Origin: Meghimatium bilineatum
Taxonomy: Eukaryota; Mollusca; Gastropoda; Stylommatophora; Philomycidae
Assembly: GCA_034231615.1 (NCBI GenBank)
Contig: CM067309.1
Location: 31,232,798 to 31,296,797, forward strand
Reading direction: 5' to 3'
Length of the DNA: 64,000 bases
Shown here piece by piece: positions 23,276 to 34,352 of this stretch. The number at the start of each line of letters is the position of its first letter. The stretch's first letter is position 1. Under the pieces are notes generated by a model. The model was given only the letters and a program-made list of their open reading frames with translations, was not told where the DNA came from and ran no database searches. A program made the translations under genes and the position numbers.

Positions 23276-23640
23276 ACGGTAACAATGGTTTATAAGCGAA
23301 CATTCCTGGCTAATACTTTACAGGGATAAGTATTTGTGTATAAAGCTAGAGTGGTGAAAACCTGTCAAAATGGTTGAATGTCCAACAGACAATTTTCATT
23401 CGCATAGAGTTGGACAATATACTACTATGTAATTGTTAACGTTAGAGTCATCGCTAATATAAAACATTTTGGCTAATGTGAAATCCAGCCTTAAAAACTA
23501 CTCATTTGATTTGACTAATCTCCTTGATTTTCATTAGCTGTCACACAAAGTATAATTATATTGACCAATGAAAATTACGGGAGATAGTCAAATGTGTCAT
23601 TAAAAACGCTTGTTTTTCCCTTTAGCCAATGGCTATTATA
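23276..23640. other. unassigned spacer
   Basis: AT-rich; ACCAATGGCTATTATATTG at 23631 partly duplicates the end of the hAT element that follows. Confidence 0.45.
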
Positions 23641-23964
23641 TTGTAGACCAATGGCTATTCAACTATACTTACTCGGGGGCCAAAATGTAGAAAATGGGGA
23701 TCATCCCGGAACAGATGTCCGAATCCCAGTTTAAAAAAATTATTTATATTTCATACTATAGGAGTATAGTTAGTATAGTACCATACAATTGAAGACATTT
23801 CATGTGGTAAGTGTAATAAACTATACAATTTAGTTTTTTAGTATACAGTTCGTTTTTTTATAACTTTATTTCACTGTTTTAGCAATGATCCGCGGGTCAA
23901 TTACTAGGCCTTCGCTGGCCGGATTTGGCCCGCGGGCCGCCAATTGAATAGCCCTGTTGTAGAC
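23641..23964. mobile_element. hAT-type MITE with 8-bp target duplication
   Basis: The element (23649-23956) begins CAATGGCTATTCAAC and ends GCCAATTGAATAGCCCTG with GGCCCGCGGGCC just inside the right end. TTGTAGAC flanks it on both sides (23641-23648 and 23957-23964), the 8-bp duplication expected for hAT. It is 308 bp with no coding capacity; the left first bases (CAATGG rather than CAGGGC) have mutated. Confidence 0.88.
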
Positions 23965-24470
23965 GTTCATATGCCAGCGGAAGCAACTACGGGGATCATG
24001 GAAGGCACAGATGGGTACGAGATTTATATTATGATAGTTGTATATATGGATGAGAAAGGCAAATATAGCCATGCCGAGGAGTGAACAAAGAAGACGCAGA
24101 AGGAAGGATAAGACGAACAGGACGAGGATGAGGAGCGAGGGGAAAAAACTATCAACAGAAGAAGACAAACACAGAGCAACATATCCATTAAAATGTCTCA
24201 GAAACTGACATCATCATTTAGCTATTCATAAACCGCACTAATATTTCAGAGGGGAAAAAAATTGAAGTAGCAAATGAAAGCATATTTTCTGGAAGACGCG
24301 AGCGACAGAAACAAACAAGAATACGATGGACATAATATAATATTAAAATGGAACTGACATTCTGATTTATCAGACGGTGATATCGCTAATCTACATGATG
24401 AGATGTCAGCAGAAAATGTACATAATTGGTTGGCACTCCCATCCCTTAGAAGGTCAAAACGACCGATAAG

Positions 24471-24580
24471 TCATGCTGATGTCGGATATGTGAAAAGCAT
24501 AATACTAGTGTTAGTAGTTCCTCCATTACGGAACCGGTTCCACGAGTATTACGCTTTTCACACATCCGACTTCAGCATGA
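24471..24580. repeat. near-perfect inverted repeat (hairpin), about 35-bp arms
   Basis: CATGCTGATGTCGGATATGT and onward on the left is matched by the reverse complement ending ACACATCCGACTTCAGCATG on the right, with about 35 bp between. Small foldback element or MITE remnant. Confidence 0.8.
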
Positions 24581-24792
24581 CCTATGTTTCCCTCTGATCC
24601 CTAACAGACGGGATCAAACCATGCATCTAACTCCATTTAGTCTCCTATTAGGATATGCATGGCAGGTACCAGTATCGCTATTATTTGCTCCCACTTCAGG
24701 CTGCGACAACACATGGACAATAATTTAGATGATCCGTTTTCAAATGTCGAACACATTAGACCGAGTTGTATTTGTGAACACAGTGTGAACAT

Positions 24793-25103
24793 ATTATCAC
24801 TGTGTCTCGTTGACAGGTTGTTTTATGACATATTATCACTGTGTCTCGTTGACGGATTGTTTTATGACATATTATCACTGTGTCTCGTTGACAGGTTGTT
24901 TTATGACATATTATCACTGTGTCTCGTTGACAGGTTGTTTTATGACATATTATCACTGTGTCTCGTTGACGGATTGTTTTATGACATATTATCACTGTGT
25001 CTCGTTGACAGGTTGTTTTATGACATATTATCACTGTGGTCTCGTTGACAGGTTGTTTTATGACATATTATCACTGTGTCTCGTTGACAGGTTGTTTTAT
25101 GAC
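24793..25103. repeat. 39-bp minisatellite, 8 copies
   Basis: Unit contains ATTATCACTGTGTCTCGTTG and GGTTGTTTTATGACAT. 39 is a multiple of three and the unit lacks stops in several frames, so open frames on both strands (for example repeating L-S-L-C-L-V-D-R-L-F-Y-D-I) are by-products. One unit carries a one-base insertion (GTGGTCTCG at 25036). Confidence 0.96.
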
Positions 25104-25280
25104 TTATTTTGGTTACACTTATACCTATTTTTGTTCATTTTGATATTTGCCATGTGTTACCCCTGCCACTCATTTCCTGTTTAGGGTTGTTACCCGACAC
25201 TGGAACATTTATCCCCTGTATTTTTTAGATGAATCACGGACGCCTAGGTAGAAGCAAGTTCTAACTACCAGATATGATGG

Positions 25281-25345
25281 ATTGAGAACCCCAGGGATTG
25301 AGAACCCCAGGGATTTAGAACCCCAGGGATTGAGAACCCAGGAAT
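25281..25345. repeat. 16-bp repeat TTGAGAACCCCAGGGA, 4 copies
   Basis: Local amplification of part of a dispersed repeat that also occurs at 51248-51350 and, inverted, at 60270-60315 (shared TTGAGAACCC...ATTGCGAACG-TTAGCTC-TACTTCATAT). Confidence 0.9.
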
Positions 25346-25985
25346 TGCGAACGCTTAGCTCTTACTTCATATATGCAGTGGAGTGGTTTTTTTCCAGGAG
25401 ACTTGCCGATTTAAGGTGGGGAGCTTTTTACTCAAAGGGGGGTACAAACTACGAGATATAGCCGGAGCAGAAGATCAGGCACAAAAAATAAATAACACAA
25501 TCTATAGAGGTAGAACAGGAATACGACAACATACAGGGGTAGGGAGCAGCAAAATATAGATAAATCGCCCAGTGTCAGGAACAACCAATTCACGCTGCTA
25601 ATGTAAGGGCTGCGGCAACACATGACAAATACGGGTATACACGAAAATAGATGAAAGTGTTACCATTGTTGAGTACGACATTAACGCCCATAGAAAGAGG
25701 GCGGTGTTTGGAGTTCACCCCTTCCCCCCCCCCCCCCCAGCAAATGAGAATATAACTGTTAGTGCTAGAAATGTAGTCGAATGATTTTTACCCCACCCCC
25801 CCCCCCAATTTTAACATCTTGTTTTAAAAAAAATCAATCCAGATCTCGTAAAAATGGTCATCGTATGTATCACAAATGTAATCACACAACTCATCACAAA
25901 GAGAGAGATATACACACGAAAACCCGTGAATGATTTTGGGTAACTGTTATCTATTGTCTATCCCCAGGTGAATGATGTTTCGCAC
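25346..25985. other. unassigned, with poly(C) runs
   Basis: C runs at 25725-25738 and 25794-25806. No gene supported. Confidence 0.5.
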
Positions 25986-26410
25986 TTGCCATTAAGCGTA
26001 GGGGTGGTATCTTAAGCTGTCGTTCCAAGGCCAGATGTGTCGCCTTGGTTGCATTTAGTCCATGTTTGTTCAAGGTTATCTTGATGTTTTCTATCCACCG
26101 TTTTGTGTTCTTGGTCTACCTTTGGCTTTACGCCAGGATATTCTTTTTATATATGCTCTTAATTGGTATTTGGTTTTGGGTTCATTCTCAGAAGGTGACT
26201 GAACCATTTTACATGCTGTCTTTTGATATTGCTCAATACATGATATTATACCAAATATTTTCCTAATTGTGATATTTTACGTTTAGTTCTCTCTACTGAA
26301 GTCGCGTAGGTTGTTCTAGCAGAGACTACTTCAATCAAGTATCTATTATCATCTTGTTGTAGTATGAAATCTACCATGTCGACAAACGAATGCAAGTACA
26401 TCGAGCTAAC
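25986..26410 (-). pseudogene. LINE ORF2 C-terminal fragment
   Basis: On the minus strand, pieces read YLIEVVSARTTYATSVERTK, then VKWFSHLLRMNPKPNTN, then a V-D-R-K-H-Q-D-N-L-E-Q-T-W block. This follows the W-F-G-H-x-x-R-M ... G-R-P-x-x-x-W-x-x-x-I-x-x-x-L order seen at the end of many animal LINE ORF2 proteins. It is degraded, with stops between pieces. Confidence 0.6.
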
Positions 26411-26645
26411 TGACTTGTGTGTTTGAAGTTTGAAAAATTCATAACCTCAAGCAATAAGGAATAAATAATCATAGTTTAATAGTTGTTTTTTTTACTAAGG
26501 TACCATACAAGTTTACATGGTCAATACGAGTTTCAATTATCGATCTATTATACATCACAAGGGACAGCTTCTGCATAGTTAACCACGCAACATAACGATG
26601 TCATCTTGACCCAAGAAACAGCTTACAGATCTTCGGAATCAAGTT
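26411..26645. other. unassigned spacer
   Basis: AT-rich; nothing recognised. Confidence 0.45.
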
Positions 26646-26945
26646 ATCGATCCACACACTGCAGAATTTATACATCGATTATAAACACTGCTGCGTCTAT
26701 CAAATCTACAGAAAGATTATAACTGCTCAATCTATTAAATGTACAGATTGATTGAATCACAGCAGAATCAATCAATTCTACAGATCGATTGTAGCACAGC
26801 AGAATCTATCAATTCTACAGATCGATTGTAACACAGCAGAATCTATCAATTATACAGATCGATTGTAACACAGCTGAATCTATCAATTCTACATATCGAT
26901 TGTAACAGCTGAATCTATCAATTCTACATATCGATTGTAACACAA
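26646..26945. repeat. about 37-bp minisatellite, 7-8 copies
   Basis: Unit contains ATCTATCAATTCTACAGATC and GATTGTAACACAGC; the first copies are the most diverged. Confidence 0.93.
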
Positions 26946-27280
26946 CCAAATGTACAAATAAAAAAAAACCACTAAATATTTGCATACAAATCTATAATAC
27001 GGACTGGAATGACTAGTATCTTGTTGTGGATCAAACTACAACAGGGTCTCTCAAAGTGGATCGGCCATCTTCGACCTCAAGTGGGCACTCGTCGCTCACG
27101 GTGCGAGAACGAGGCCACGACGTCAATGTGGAACAATGAGTCAATCACAGTGACACAATAACATTGAAGCAACTTGCTACTGTATAAGTACAGTAAATTA
27201 GACAAAATCCTGAAGTTCTTTGATAATATAATCCAATTCTACATGAAGTATGCGCATTATTATATGCATATTCATAGAAA
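26946..27280. other. unassigned spacer
   Basis: No assignable content. Confidence 0.4.
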
Positions 27281-27445
27281 TATTTCCTTTTCACATTTCT
27301 TTTTGTGCATGCGGTTGTGTCTGTGGATCTCACCAATGGCTCACTAGACAAACCAACCAAGCAACAGAAAACCTTAGTAGATGACATGTCTTTATATTGA
27401 GGTTATCTTCTTATAGAAGCTTCATGGCACGTCATCTATACAATC
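27281..27445 (-). repeat. interspersed repeat family C with a possible coding remnant
   Basis: On the minus strand CATCTACTAAGGTTTTCTGT and flanks, with AGCTTCTATAAGAAG and CACAACCGCATGC, recur on the plus strand at 51405-51545. Both copies conserve a short open frame, M-S/P-S-T-K-V-F-C-C, that loosely resembles the start of THAP domains. That resemblance is weak. Confidence 0.6.
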
Positions 27446-27919
27446 CCGTAGTCGTAACCTTCGATAACAGTTACCATGTTGTTCTGACAGACCGACGTTG
27501 TGCTTGAACTAGTTACGGGCACGGCGTGGGTGGGCGGAACAACAAAGAAACCTGTCGCAATGGCAAAAGCTGTGCCCTGATGTCGACGTCTGTTTCGGCG
27601 ACATTAGACTCGAAACACCATCGAGTCGAATGGCTGCTGGAACATAGGGCGGAGCACTTATGGGAATGCCCCAAGTGCTGTGAGGCCAGTTTCTAATCAA
27701 GAATCATAGAAGTGGCAAGTTTCAACTGGGACCTGCAGGATATTTCATTTTATTACACAGAGCATAAGCCATAAACAAGTTTTGTGATTATTCAAACACT
27801 TCAATTTTTTTACTTTCACAAGTTGAAAAAAACAGAATATGGTAACATTGTCCAAGTTACTAAATATAAAATACTACAGATGTAGATATTACTAGCCAAC
27901 AATTTATACAAGAACAATC
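27446..27919. other. unassigned spacer
   Basis: A 63-codon minus frame (27509-27700) shows no recognisable motif. Confidence 0.4.
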
Positions 27920-28480
27920 TATAAACCCGTAGCCTGTCAGGGCCGTACGGGTACCATACTGGATGTTTCAACACACATATTCCTCCAGCGTAGGGGTACC
28001 ATATTGGATGTTTCAGCACACAGATTCCTCCAGCGTAGGGGTACCATATTGGATGTTTCAACACACAGATTCCTCCAGCGTAGGGGTACCATATTGGATG
28101 TTTCAACACACAGATTCCTCCAGCGTAGGGGTACCATATTGGATGTTTCAACACACAGATTCCTCCAGCGTAGGGGTACCATATTGGATGCTTCAGCACA
28201 CAGAGTCCTCATGTTGGATGTTTCAGCACTAATAGTCCTCCAACAATTTCTATCTTCAACGATACGGATGAGTGTGAAAAAAAATATTGCCCTTTCCATT
28301 CCTCTATGTTGTCTGTCAATGTCTTTATTTGCCCTCCTCTGCCTTACTATACAATATCTCCAGTTACTGTAATATGATCGCTTGAAAAGTAACATTCCTA
28401 AGAAAATATTAAACGGATTGCTTCTTCTTATTGCTAAATCACCGACTACAAGGCGCATAAGGTCATACAATATTGCAGAT
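27920..28480 (-). pseudogene. LINE ORF2 C-terminus with internal 42-bp expansion
   Basis: On the minus strand a 177-codon open frame (28470-27937) contains F-T-L-I-R-I-V-E-D-R-N-C-W-R-T-I-S-A-E followed by repeated S-N-M-V-P-L-R-W. The LINE copy at 33174-33560 has the unexpanded version, TLIRIAEDRIRWRTQSAEAS then N-V-V-P-L-R-P, and both end in the same GGTACCC...ACGGGTTTATAG/TTG tail. The repeat is therefore an amplification of the last codons of this ORF. Confidence 0.8.
27960..28220. repeat. 42-bp minisatellite derived from a LINE C-terminus, about 6 copies
   Basis: Unit reads CAGCGTAGGGGTACCATATT then GGATGTTTCAACACACAGAT. 42 bp is 14 codons, so the LINE frame stays open through it. The edge copies (27950 and 28200) lack the insertion-like CAGCGTAG and resemble the parent sequence. 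Confidence 0.95.
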
Positions 28481-29254
28481 ATAGACAGTTACTAGTTCAC
28501 AATTTATACAAAATATATGAGTCGTTGAAGATACAAGAAGCAACACTGCAGATATAGACATTAGAGCGGTAGAAGACGTGAAGAAAGTATATGTATCTGC
28601 GTGCTGACTTTGTCCTACCTACTTGTGATAGTGTCTGCTGCATGTAATAGTAGAGGTAGTAGAGTTTGGTACTAGAAATAAACAAATGAAATATATGGAT
28701 ATAGTGGAGAAAGGGTGTGCGGCCTGCTGTCTCAACAACAGAGGTAGGCAACCTGTTAGAGTCAGCACATCAGATTTAGCATTGTATTTGTGGGATAGTG
28801 CCAAAATGATTGTTGTTTTTCCTTGAACCCTGCGAAGTTCAAGTGCATACAGTACAGTGGGAGGTATTTCGCTGACGCGTGTAGGCGCGGTCCATGACTC
28901 CTTGTAAACATACACAATAAAGCTGATGTTCCATTTGAAAAAAAACATATCTAATTGAAAGATTACACACAACGAGTTAAAAGCAAATAAATACACATGC
29001 AGCAATCTACCTCAGAGTTAACGCAATTTCAAATAACAAAAAAAAACAACAACAGAAAAATGTATCCAATCTTGTTCATTATGCAAACATTAGTGCAAAA
29101 CATCGCTTGTGCGCAGCTGTTATTCAATTACCCGTGAGATCAATACGAGACAGAATTTGCCCCAGTGTTGGATTGTGTCATCGGATAATGTTGTACTGGA
29201 TGTGGATGAAGTGGATGATACAGAACACAGAAAGGATAAGACGTGAAATGTTTG
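28481..29254. other. unassigned, no gene seen
   Basis: Overlapping minus-strand frames of 84 and 128 codons have no recognisable domain. GTATAGACAGTTACTAG and neighbours (28478-28560) weakly duplicate 27875-27905. Confidence 0.4.
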
Positions 29255-29425
29255 ATCAATATGAATCACAAAACCCGGTACTACATCTGTATAAGAAATA
29301 TGAATCACAAAACCCGGTACTACATCTGTATAAGAAATATGAATCACAAACCCGGTACAACATCTGTATAAGAAATATGAATCACAAAACCCGGTACATC
29401 TGTATAAGAAATATGAATCTGAAGT
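29255..29425. repeat. 39-bp minisatellite, 4 copies
   Basis: Unit contains AAATATGAATCACAAAACCC and GGTACTACATCTGTATAAG; later copies have small deletions. Confidence 0.95.
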
Positions 29426-30034
29426 AACACAACCAGGTTTTCATTGCATTTGTCCATGTGATAGACATGTTATACGGACGGTGACAACTCAGAGATGGCA
29501 ATATTTTAACGAATGAACAAATAACAATGTTTCATCAGGTTCATGGGCTACGGATATATTTGTTTAATGTTAATACCGCATTTTTCCCCGTTACGGAGTT
29601 ACTCGTACATTGAGATTTTGCGTGGCATGTGCGATACAGGCCGTATGCCCTTGCTGTCACCACGACATGATCAGGGTGCGTTATTTTAATTTACACTTCC
29701 AATAGAAAAAAAAACGCAGTCATTACCAGGGATCAACTTATAAACATCACGGGTGTGAGTTTAAAGCCCTAGCCTCTCGGCCATTTGGAGAACATTTAGC
29801 CGTGTGCAATGACAGAAATTTTCATCAACTCCGCAACAATTTAAAATAGGTAGGCTAACTATGAAGATAATGTGCGTAATATAAAACAAGTGGAATTTAT
29901 AAGAAGTAGAGGATTGCGTTCATTATACGTGGCCATTTCCTCATATATGTATTCCACACTTCTAGGAAGCCGCACGTCCACAGCTAAGATTACATCGCAT
30001 AACACGCAACTTCAAGTGTAAATAATAGCCTTAC
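29426..30034. other. unassigned; contains a possible tRNA-derived SINE remnant on the minus strand at 29735-29812
   Basis: The minus strand at about 29800 reads CCAAATGGCCGAGAGGCTAGG then TTTAAACTCACACCCGTGA. The CGGGTGTGAGTT...GGCC arrangement is shared with 62460-62500, suggesting a dispersed tRNA-like family. No functional tRNA is supported. Confidence 0.4.
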
Positions 30035-30215
30035 ACTTTCTCAAACTCCTGCAGATTAACATTACGCAGTCTGGAGAACGGAATGCGTTCCTTTGGTTTA
30101 CAGCTTTGCTGCAATATCTGCACCTTTCGGCCTGACACATGACTGCAGCAAAGCATCTGACTCGCTTTCACCCTATATGGGATGGGATAGCCAACTTCAC
30201 CCCTTTACCCACCCC
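30035..30215 (-). repeat. interspersed repeat family A, partial copy
   Basis: TCTCAAACTCCTGCAGATTA, CACCTTTCGGCCTGACACAT and CCTATATGGGATGGGATAGC occur in the order of 3590-3860, then a poly(C) run. Confidence 0.8.
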
Positions 30216-30944
30216 CCCCCCAAGCTCCGTTAGTTGTTTTTTACTTGTACCAAGTTAGCTTTTTTTTTTTTTTTGGGGGGGGGGTTAATTAAACGTGTGC
30301 CATGTTACATAATGTTTGAATTGAGCACTTGCTAACTCACATTAAACTTGTGTCATGTTACATGACAAGATACTTCCATTTCTCCGCATAATTTCAGGCA
30401 GTAGTTCTCACATTTTTGTTTTCAACCGTTGCGCATCTTCAATCATATGTTTTTCATGCTATTATCGTCATCATTCACTGTCGTAGGCAATCATGGATAT
30501 CCACAACTCTATCTCTTGTAACTCGTTTCAGGGTTGTTATTGCCTCTGTGCCATCAGAAATTGTTCAACTATCCAATATTTTCTCACACTGTCTTCATTG
30601 GAATCTATTTTCTTAAATCTCGCCCAGTTTGAACTATGCTCATTTAGTCTCACAACGCGCTTGCCACCCCAATTACAGAATAATAATTAATATGTAGATT
30701 TCTTATATTATTTAAATAACTCCCGGCTCGAATTTACTGATGACTAACTTCTTGGGAGAATACTGTGGAGATAATTTACTCATGACTATCTCCTTGGGAG
30801 AATAATGTGGTGGTAATAATTTCATCCCGTTTACTCCTTTTAACAATTGTGGGTTTTGTGGTATTGTTTTCTTGATGGGCCTTAATTATGGTACTGTTGA
30901 GAATCACCGAGGTAGCTTCATTGATCTTCATGTTGATATACCTG
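30216..30944. other. unassigned, with homopolymer runs and a lone hAT-like end
   Basis: T and G runs at 30260-30285. CAGTAGTTCTCACATTTT at 30399 resembles the left end of the hAT-like element at 62703, but no right end was found. Confidence 0.4.
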
Positions 30945-31290
30945 ATGTTGTCGGTGTATAAGACACACCACAGACAGAAACATGTCGGTGTATAAGACAC
31001 ACCACAGACAGAAACATGTCGGTGTATAAGACACACCACAGACAGAAACATGTCGGTGTATAAGACACACCACAGACAGAAACATGTCGGTGTATAAGAC
31101 ACACCACAGACAGAAACATGTCGGTGTATAAGACACACCACAAACAGAAACATGTCGGTGTATAAGACACACCACAGACAGAAACATGTCGGTGTATAAG
31201 ACACACCACAGACAGAAACATGTCGGTGTATAAGACACACCACAGACAGAAACATGTCGGTGTATAAGACACACCACAAACAGAAACAAA
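30945..31290. repeat. 34-bp minisatellite, 10 copies
   Basis: Unit contains ATGTCGGTGTATAAGACACA and CCACAGACAGAAAC, very homogeneous. Three minus-strand frames of 120-167 codons are open across it purely because the unit lacks stops. Confidence 0.97.
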
Positions 31291-32009
31291 GATGTTGAAG
31301 ATGTTCATATTTTTGTGATCACAAACACACGCAGGCGCCTGGTTGCCTTCTTGTACTCTCGCACACGATCGAGCGATCACACACAAACAGGCAGGAATAA
31401 AGAAACAACTTTAGCGTGCTATCAGTCAACTCATTATCAACTATCGTTGTAATTCGGTGATGAACAGGGGGGGGGGGGGGGTATGAGAGACATAACTCGT
31501 ACAGTGCCGCAGACAGAACTCACAGAATGAGGAAGCAGTGGAAAAATATTCAACGCTAATGATAAATCGAAGAGTGCCTCTTTAAAACGTCCGGTCGCTG
31601 TTCAGAAAGGTGAATTGAAGGGAGGAAATTGAGTGCATTCAATCGTTGGTAAAAATAAAAAATAAAAAAATTATAAAATAAAATACAAAAAAATAAATAA
31701 AATAAAAGCGGAAATAGAGATCGACATGGCAGGCAGAAAAGTACAGAACAAATAGGGGGAATAATTTAAAATAAGAGTTTCTCCGTAGACAATGATGCTA
31801 ATAAAAAAAATATTCTATAATGCATTTCGCTAAAAGATAGAGCAATAAATAAATCTATCTATGTACGGATCGAAAGCTAAGCAACTGGAGTAAACAGATT
31901 TCAAATCTTTAAAAAAAAAATAGATAAGGGAACAGAAGGAAAGAATTTTTTTTTAAATTACAGAAGTGAAAGAAACTAATGCAAGTGATAGAAATACAGA
32001 AATAAATAA
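31291..32009. other. A-rich spacer with a poly(G) run
   Basis: G run at 31466-31482, then strongly A-rich sequence (31650-31960). No gene. Confidence 0.5.
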
Positions 32010-32535
32010 CGAGACAGAGAAATGAGTACGGGATAGAGGGACGGAGACAATGCAGAAAATCATGGACAGAGAAATGAGTAAGGGATAGAGGGACGGAGAC
32101 ATGCAGAAAATCATGGACAGAGAAATGAGTAAGGGATAGAGGGACGGAGACATGCAGAAAATCATGGACAGAGAAATGAGTACGGGATAGAGGGACGGAG
32201 ACATGCAGAAAATCATGGACAGAGAAATGAGTAAGGGATAGAGGGACGGAGACATGCAGAAAATCATGGACAGAGAAATGAGTAAGGGATAGAGGGACGG
32301 AGACATGCAGAAAATCATGGACAGAGAAATGAGTAAGGGATAGAGGGACGGAGACATGCAGAAAATCATGGACAGAGAAATGAGTACGGGATAGAGGGAC
32401 GGAGACATGCAGAAAATCATGGACAGAGAAATGAGTAAGGGATAGAGGGACGGAGACATGCAGAAAATCATGGACAGAGAAATGAGTAAGGGATAGAGGG
32501 ACGGAAACATGCAGAAAATTATGGACAGAGAAAGA
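32010..32535. repeat. 51-bp minisatellite, about 10 copies
   Basis: Unit contains ATGGACAGAGAAATGAGTAA and GGGATAGAGGGACGGAGACA. 51 is 17 codons, so a 185-codon minus frame stays open; it has no initiation context or domain and is not called as a gene. A few copies read GAGTACGGG instead of GAGTAAGGG. Confidence 0.97.
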
Positions 32536-32589
32536 GAGATAAATAAAGAAGTATATAGATAATGATGAATTAATGCCTTAACATATAGT

Positions 32590-32702
32590 GCGAGCAGGTA
32601 GAACTTGACACATGATGATGATGAAATAATGCCTGTGAGCAGGTAGCTCTTGACACATGATGATGATGAAATAATGCCTGTGAGCAGGTAGCTCTTGACA
32701 AG
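32590..32702. repeat. about 45-bp repeat with (GAT)n, 2-3 copies
   Basis: GAGCAGGTAGCTCTTGACAC with ATGATGATGATGAAATAATG repeats. Confidence 0.85.
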
Positions 32703-32964
32703 CTCTATATGTCAGACAGAAGCACTGAGTTCTTCTCAGTTGTGTAATGGAGGCAACACCTGGCCTCATATACGGCCCGAATGGTATGCATGTGTTGGGG
32801 CGGGACGAGGGTTGGTCTATGGATGCATGTTAGTCCACACAGGAATGAATGGATGCACTCCAGTAGCATATGTATACAAGGTCCTGACAGAAACACAGCA
32901 CACTCTTATTGTGTCAAATATTTCATCATGCTTCTGTCACTTTTGTGGTATATCTAGCATTCCT

Positions 32965-33065
32965 CTGTTACATACACACACACACACACACAATGATTGG
33001 GATGTCTAGCATCCTCATGTCACACACACACACACACAATGATGGTATATTTAGCATTCCCCTGA
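32965..33065. repeat. (CA)n-containing short tandem duplication
   Basis: Two to three copies of TCTAGCATnCC followed by (CA)n and ATGATGG. Confidence 0.8.
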
Positions 33066-33173
33066 CACAATCCAAGAGTCTAGCACAGAATGACCAAGTA
33101 GTAATGACGGCTGACCTGTATCTCTTGGCGATTATTCGATAGAAAACAATAATCACAAATTACAGGCTTACAA

Positions 33174-33560
33174 GTACAAATGCTACAGAAGAATTCTACG
33201 AATTTCCTACAGGGAACATAAGACCAATGTGTACGTAAGAAATAAAGTAGAGATGTGTGCAGGTGTTCAAGGGCCATTGCTTTCAATAGTGAAACGACGA
33301 AAACTAGCATGGTTCGGACATGTATGCAAGCACGATTTCTTGTCAAAAACAATACTGCAGGGAACTGTCGAGGGTGGAAGAAACAGAGGAGGGAAATAAA
33401 GGCATGGAAAGACAACATCAAGGAATAGACAGGGCAAGATATTTCCACACTCATCCGCATCGCTGAGGATAGAATTCGCTGGAGGACTCAGTCTGCTGAG
33501 GCATCCAATGTGGTACCCCTACGACCCTGAAGGGTTACGGGTTTATTGATTGATTGATTG
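33174..33560 (+). pseudogene. LINE ORF2 C-terminal end with (TTGA)n tail
   Basis: The plus frame reads Y-R-R-I-L-R-I-S-Y-R-E-H-K-T-N, then R-R-K-L-A-W-F-G-H-V, then SKTILQGTVEGGRNRGGK and, after a stop, K-A-W-K-D-N-I-K-E, then T-L-I-R-I-A-E-D-R-I-R-W-R. This is the classic WFGH...TILQGT.EGGRRRGR...W.DNI.EW ending of an animal LINE ORF2. The 3' end is CGGGTTTATTGATTGATTGA, a microsatellite-type LINE tail. Two in-frame stops make it dead. Confidence 0.87.
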
Positions 33561-33720
33561 CTTGATTGAGTAATCAGAAATTCAGACACAATATGACAAT
33601 GATGTGTTTCGCAGGTGACAGGCTGTCAACCCTAAGTTTCTTCGATGTCTCCTTCGTCATGCTTGCAAAGTGGACAGTGTTTCTAATCTTTGCACCCTGA
33701 TCTACACACCCAGGCCCCGG
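33561..33720. repeat. dispersed repeat fragment (GCAGGTGACAGGCTGTCAAC)
   Basis: GACAGGCTGTCAACC with CGTCnTGC and TCTTTGCACCC blocks also occurs near 56041-56110; overlaps family A ends at 3835. Confidence 0.55.
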
Positions 33721-34161
33721 CTGCTACAGAGCAGAGCAAGCATACACATAGATCAAATGAGTATTTTCGAATAATGTAACAGAATTTCTGAAATTGTAAC
33801 ATAATTTCTGATACCGTAACAGAGGTCAGATATTGGACAGAAAGCTGACAATTAAATGATACCTAAAATATCATTTTTTCCTCCATTAAAAAAAAGACTC
33901 CTCAGTGCCGTTTGGGTGCCACTTTAGAAACATCAATGCAAAAAAACTACCAAGAATCTCCATTCTCAGAACGTTGTTTGAATTTATACACTGGAAAAAA
34001 CCGGTTATGCTAGACCTACTTTGTGAAAATCAAACAGTAGTACAACGTATTTCACGCTCCCGTGAAATCACGTTACACTGCGTGTTGCACGCCTATTAGA
34101 GAGCGAACACAGGAGAAGAGGAATAAAAGCGCGGAGAAACGTAATCTTGGTCACTTGTATA
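33721..34161. other. unassigned spacer
   Basis: Nothing assignable. Confidence 0.45.
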
Positions 34162-34327
34162 AGTACTAGTATTTACTCATTCTCTGAGCAAGTACGCTGC
34201 TATATTATTTTGTTCTGTACTCATTCTCTGGGCAAGTACGCTGCTATATTATTTTGTTCTGTACTCATTCTCTGGGCAAGTACGCTGCTATATTATTTTG
34301 TTCTGTACTCATTTTCTGGGCAAGCTG
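34162..34327. repeat. 44-bp minisatellite, 4 copies, cut by the palindromic element
   Basis: Unit contains TGTACTCATTCTCTGGGCAA and CTATATTATTTTGTTC. The last copy is broken at its GGGCAA-GCTG by the insertion that follows; its AAGCTG is the left target-site copy. Confidence 0.93.
34322..34327. other. target-site duplication, left copy (AAGCTG)
   Basis: AAGCTG sits immediately before the element's first bases AGTAGT. Same word immediately follows the right end. Confidence 0.85.
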
Positions 34328-34352
34328 AGTAGTGTATGCTGCATGTAATGAT

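Noticed and set aside
24659..25184. Open frames on both strands through the 39-bp array
   Set aside because: Simultaneous openness on both strands reflects the repeat unit, not coding.
30945..31290. CRISPR array (regular direct repeats)
   Set aside because: Units are contiguous and identical with no unique spacers, and the DNA is eukaryotic in character. The same holds for all other arrays in the window.
30776..31386. Minus-strand frames of 123-167 codons as repeat proteins
   Set aside because: Three frames are open at once because the 34-bp unit has no stops; no start context or domain.
31953..32510. 185-codon minus-strand frame as a repetitive membrane protein
   Set aside because: The period is a multiple of three and the frame is stop-free by chance; hydrophobicity follows from the AGA/GAG-rich opposite strand.
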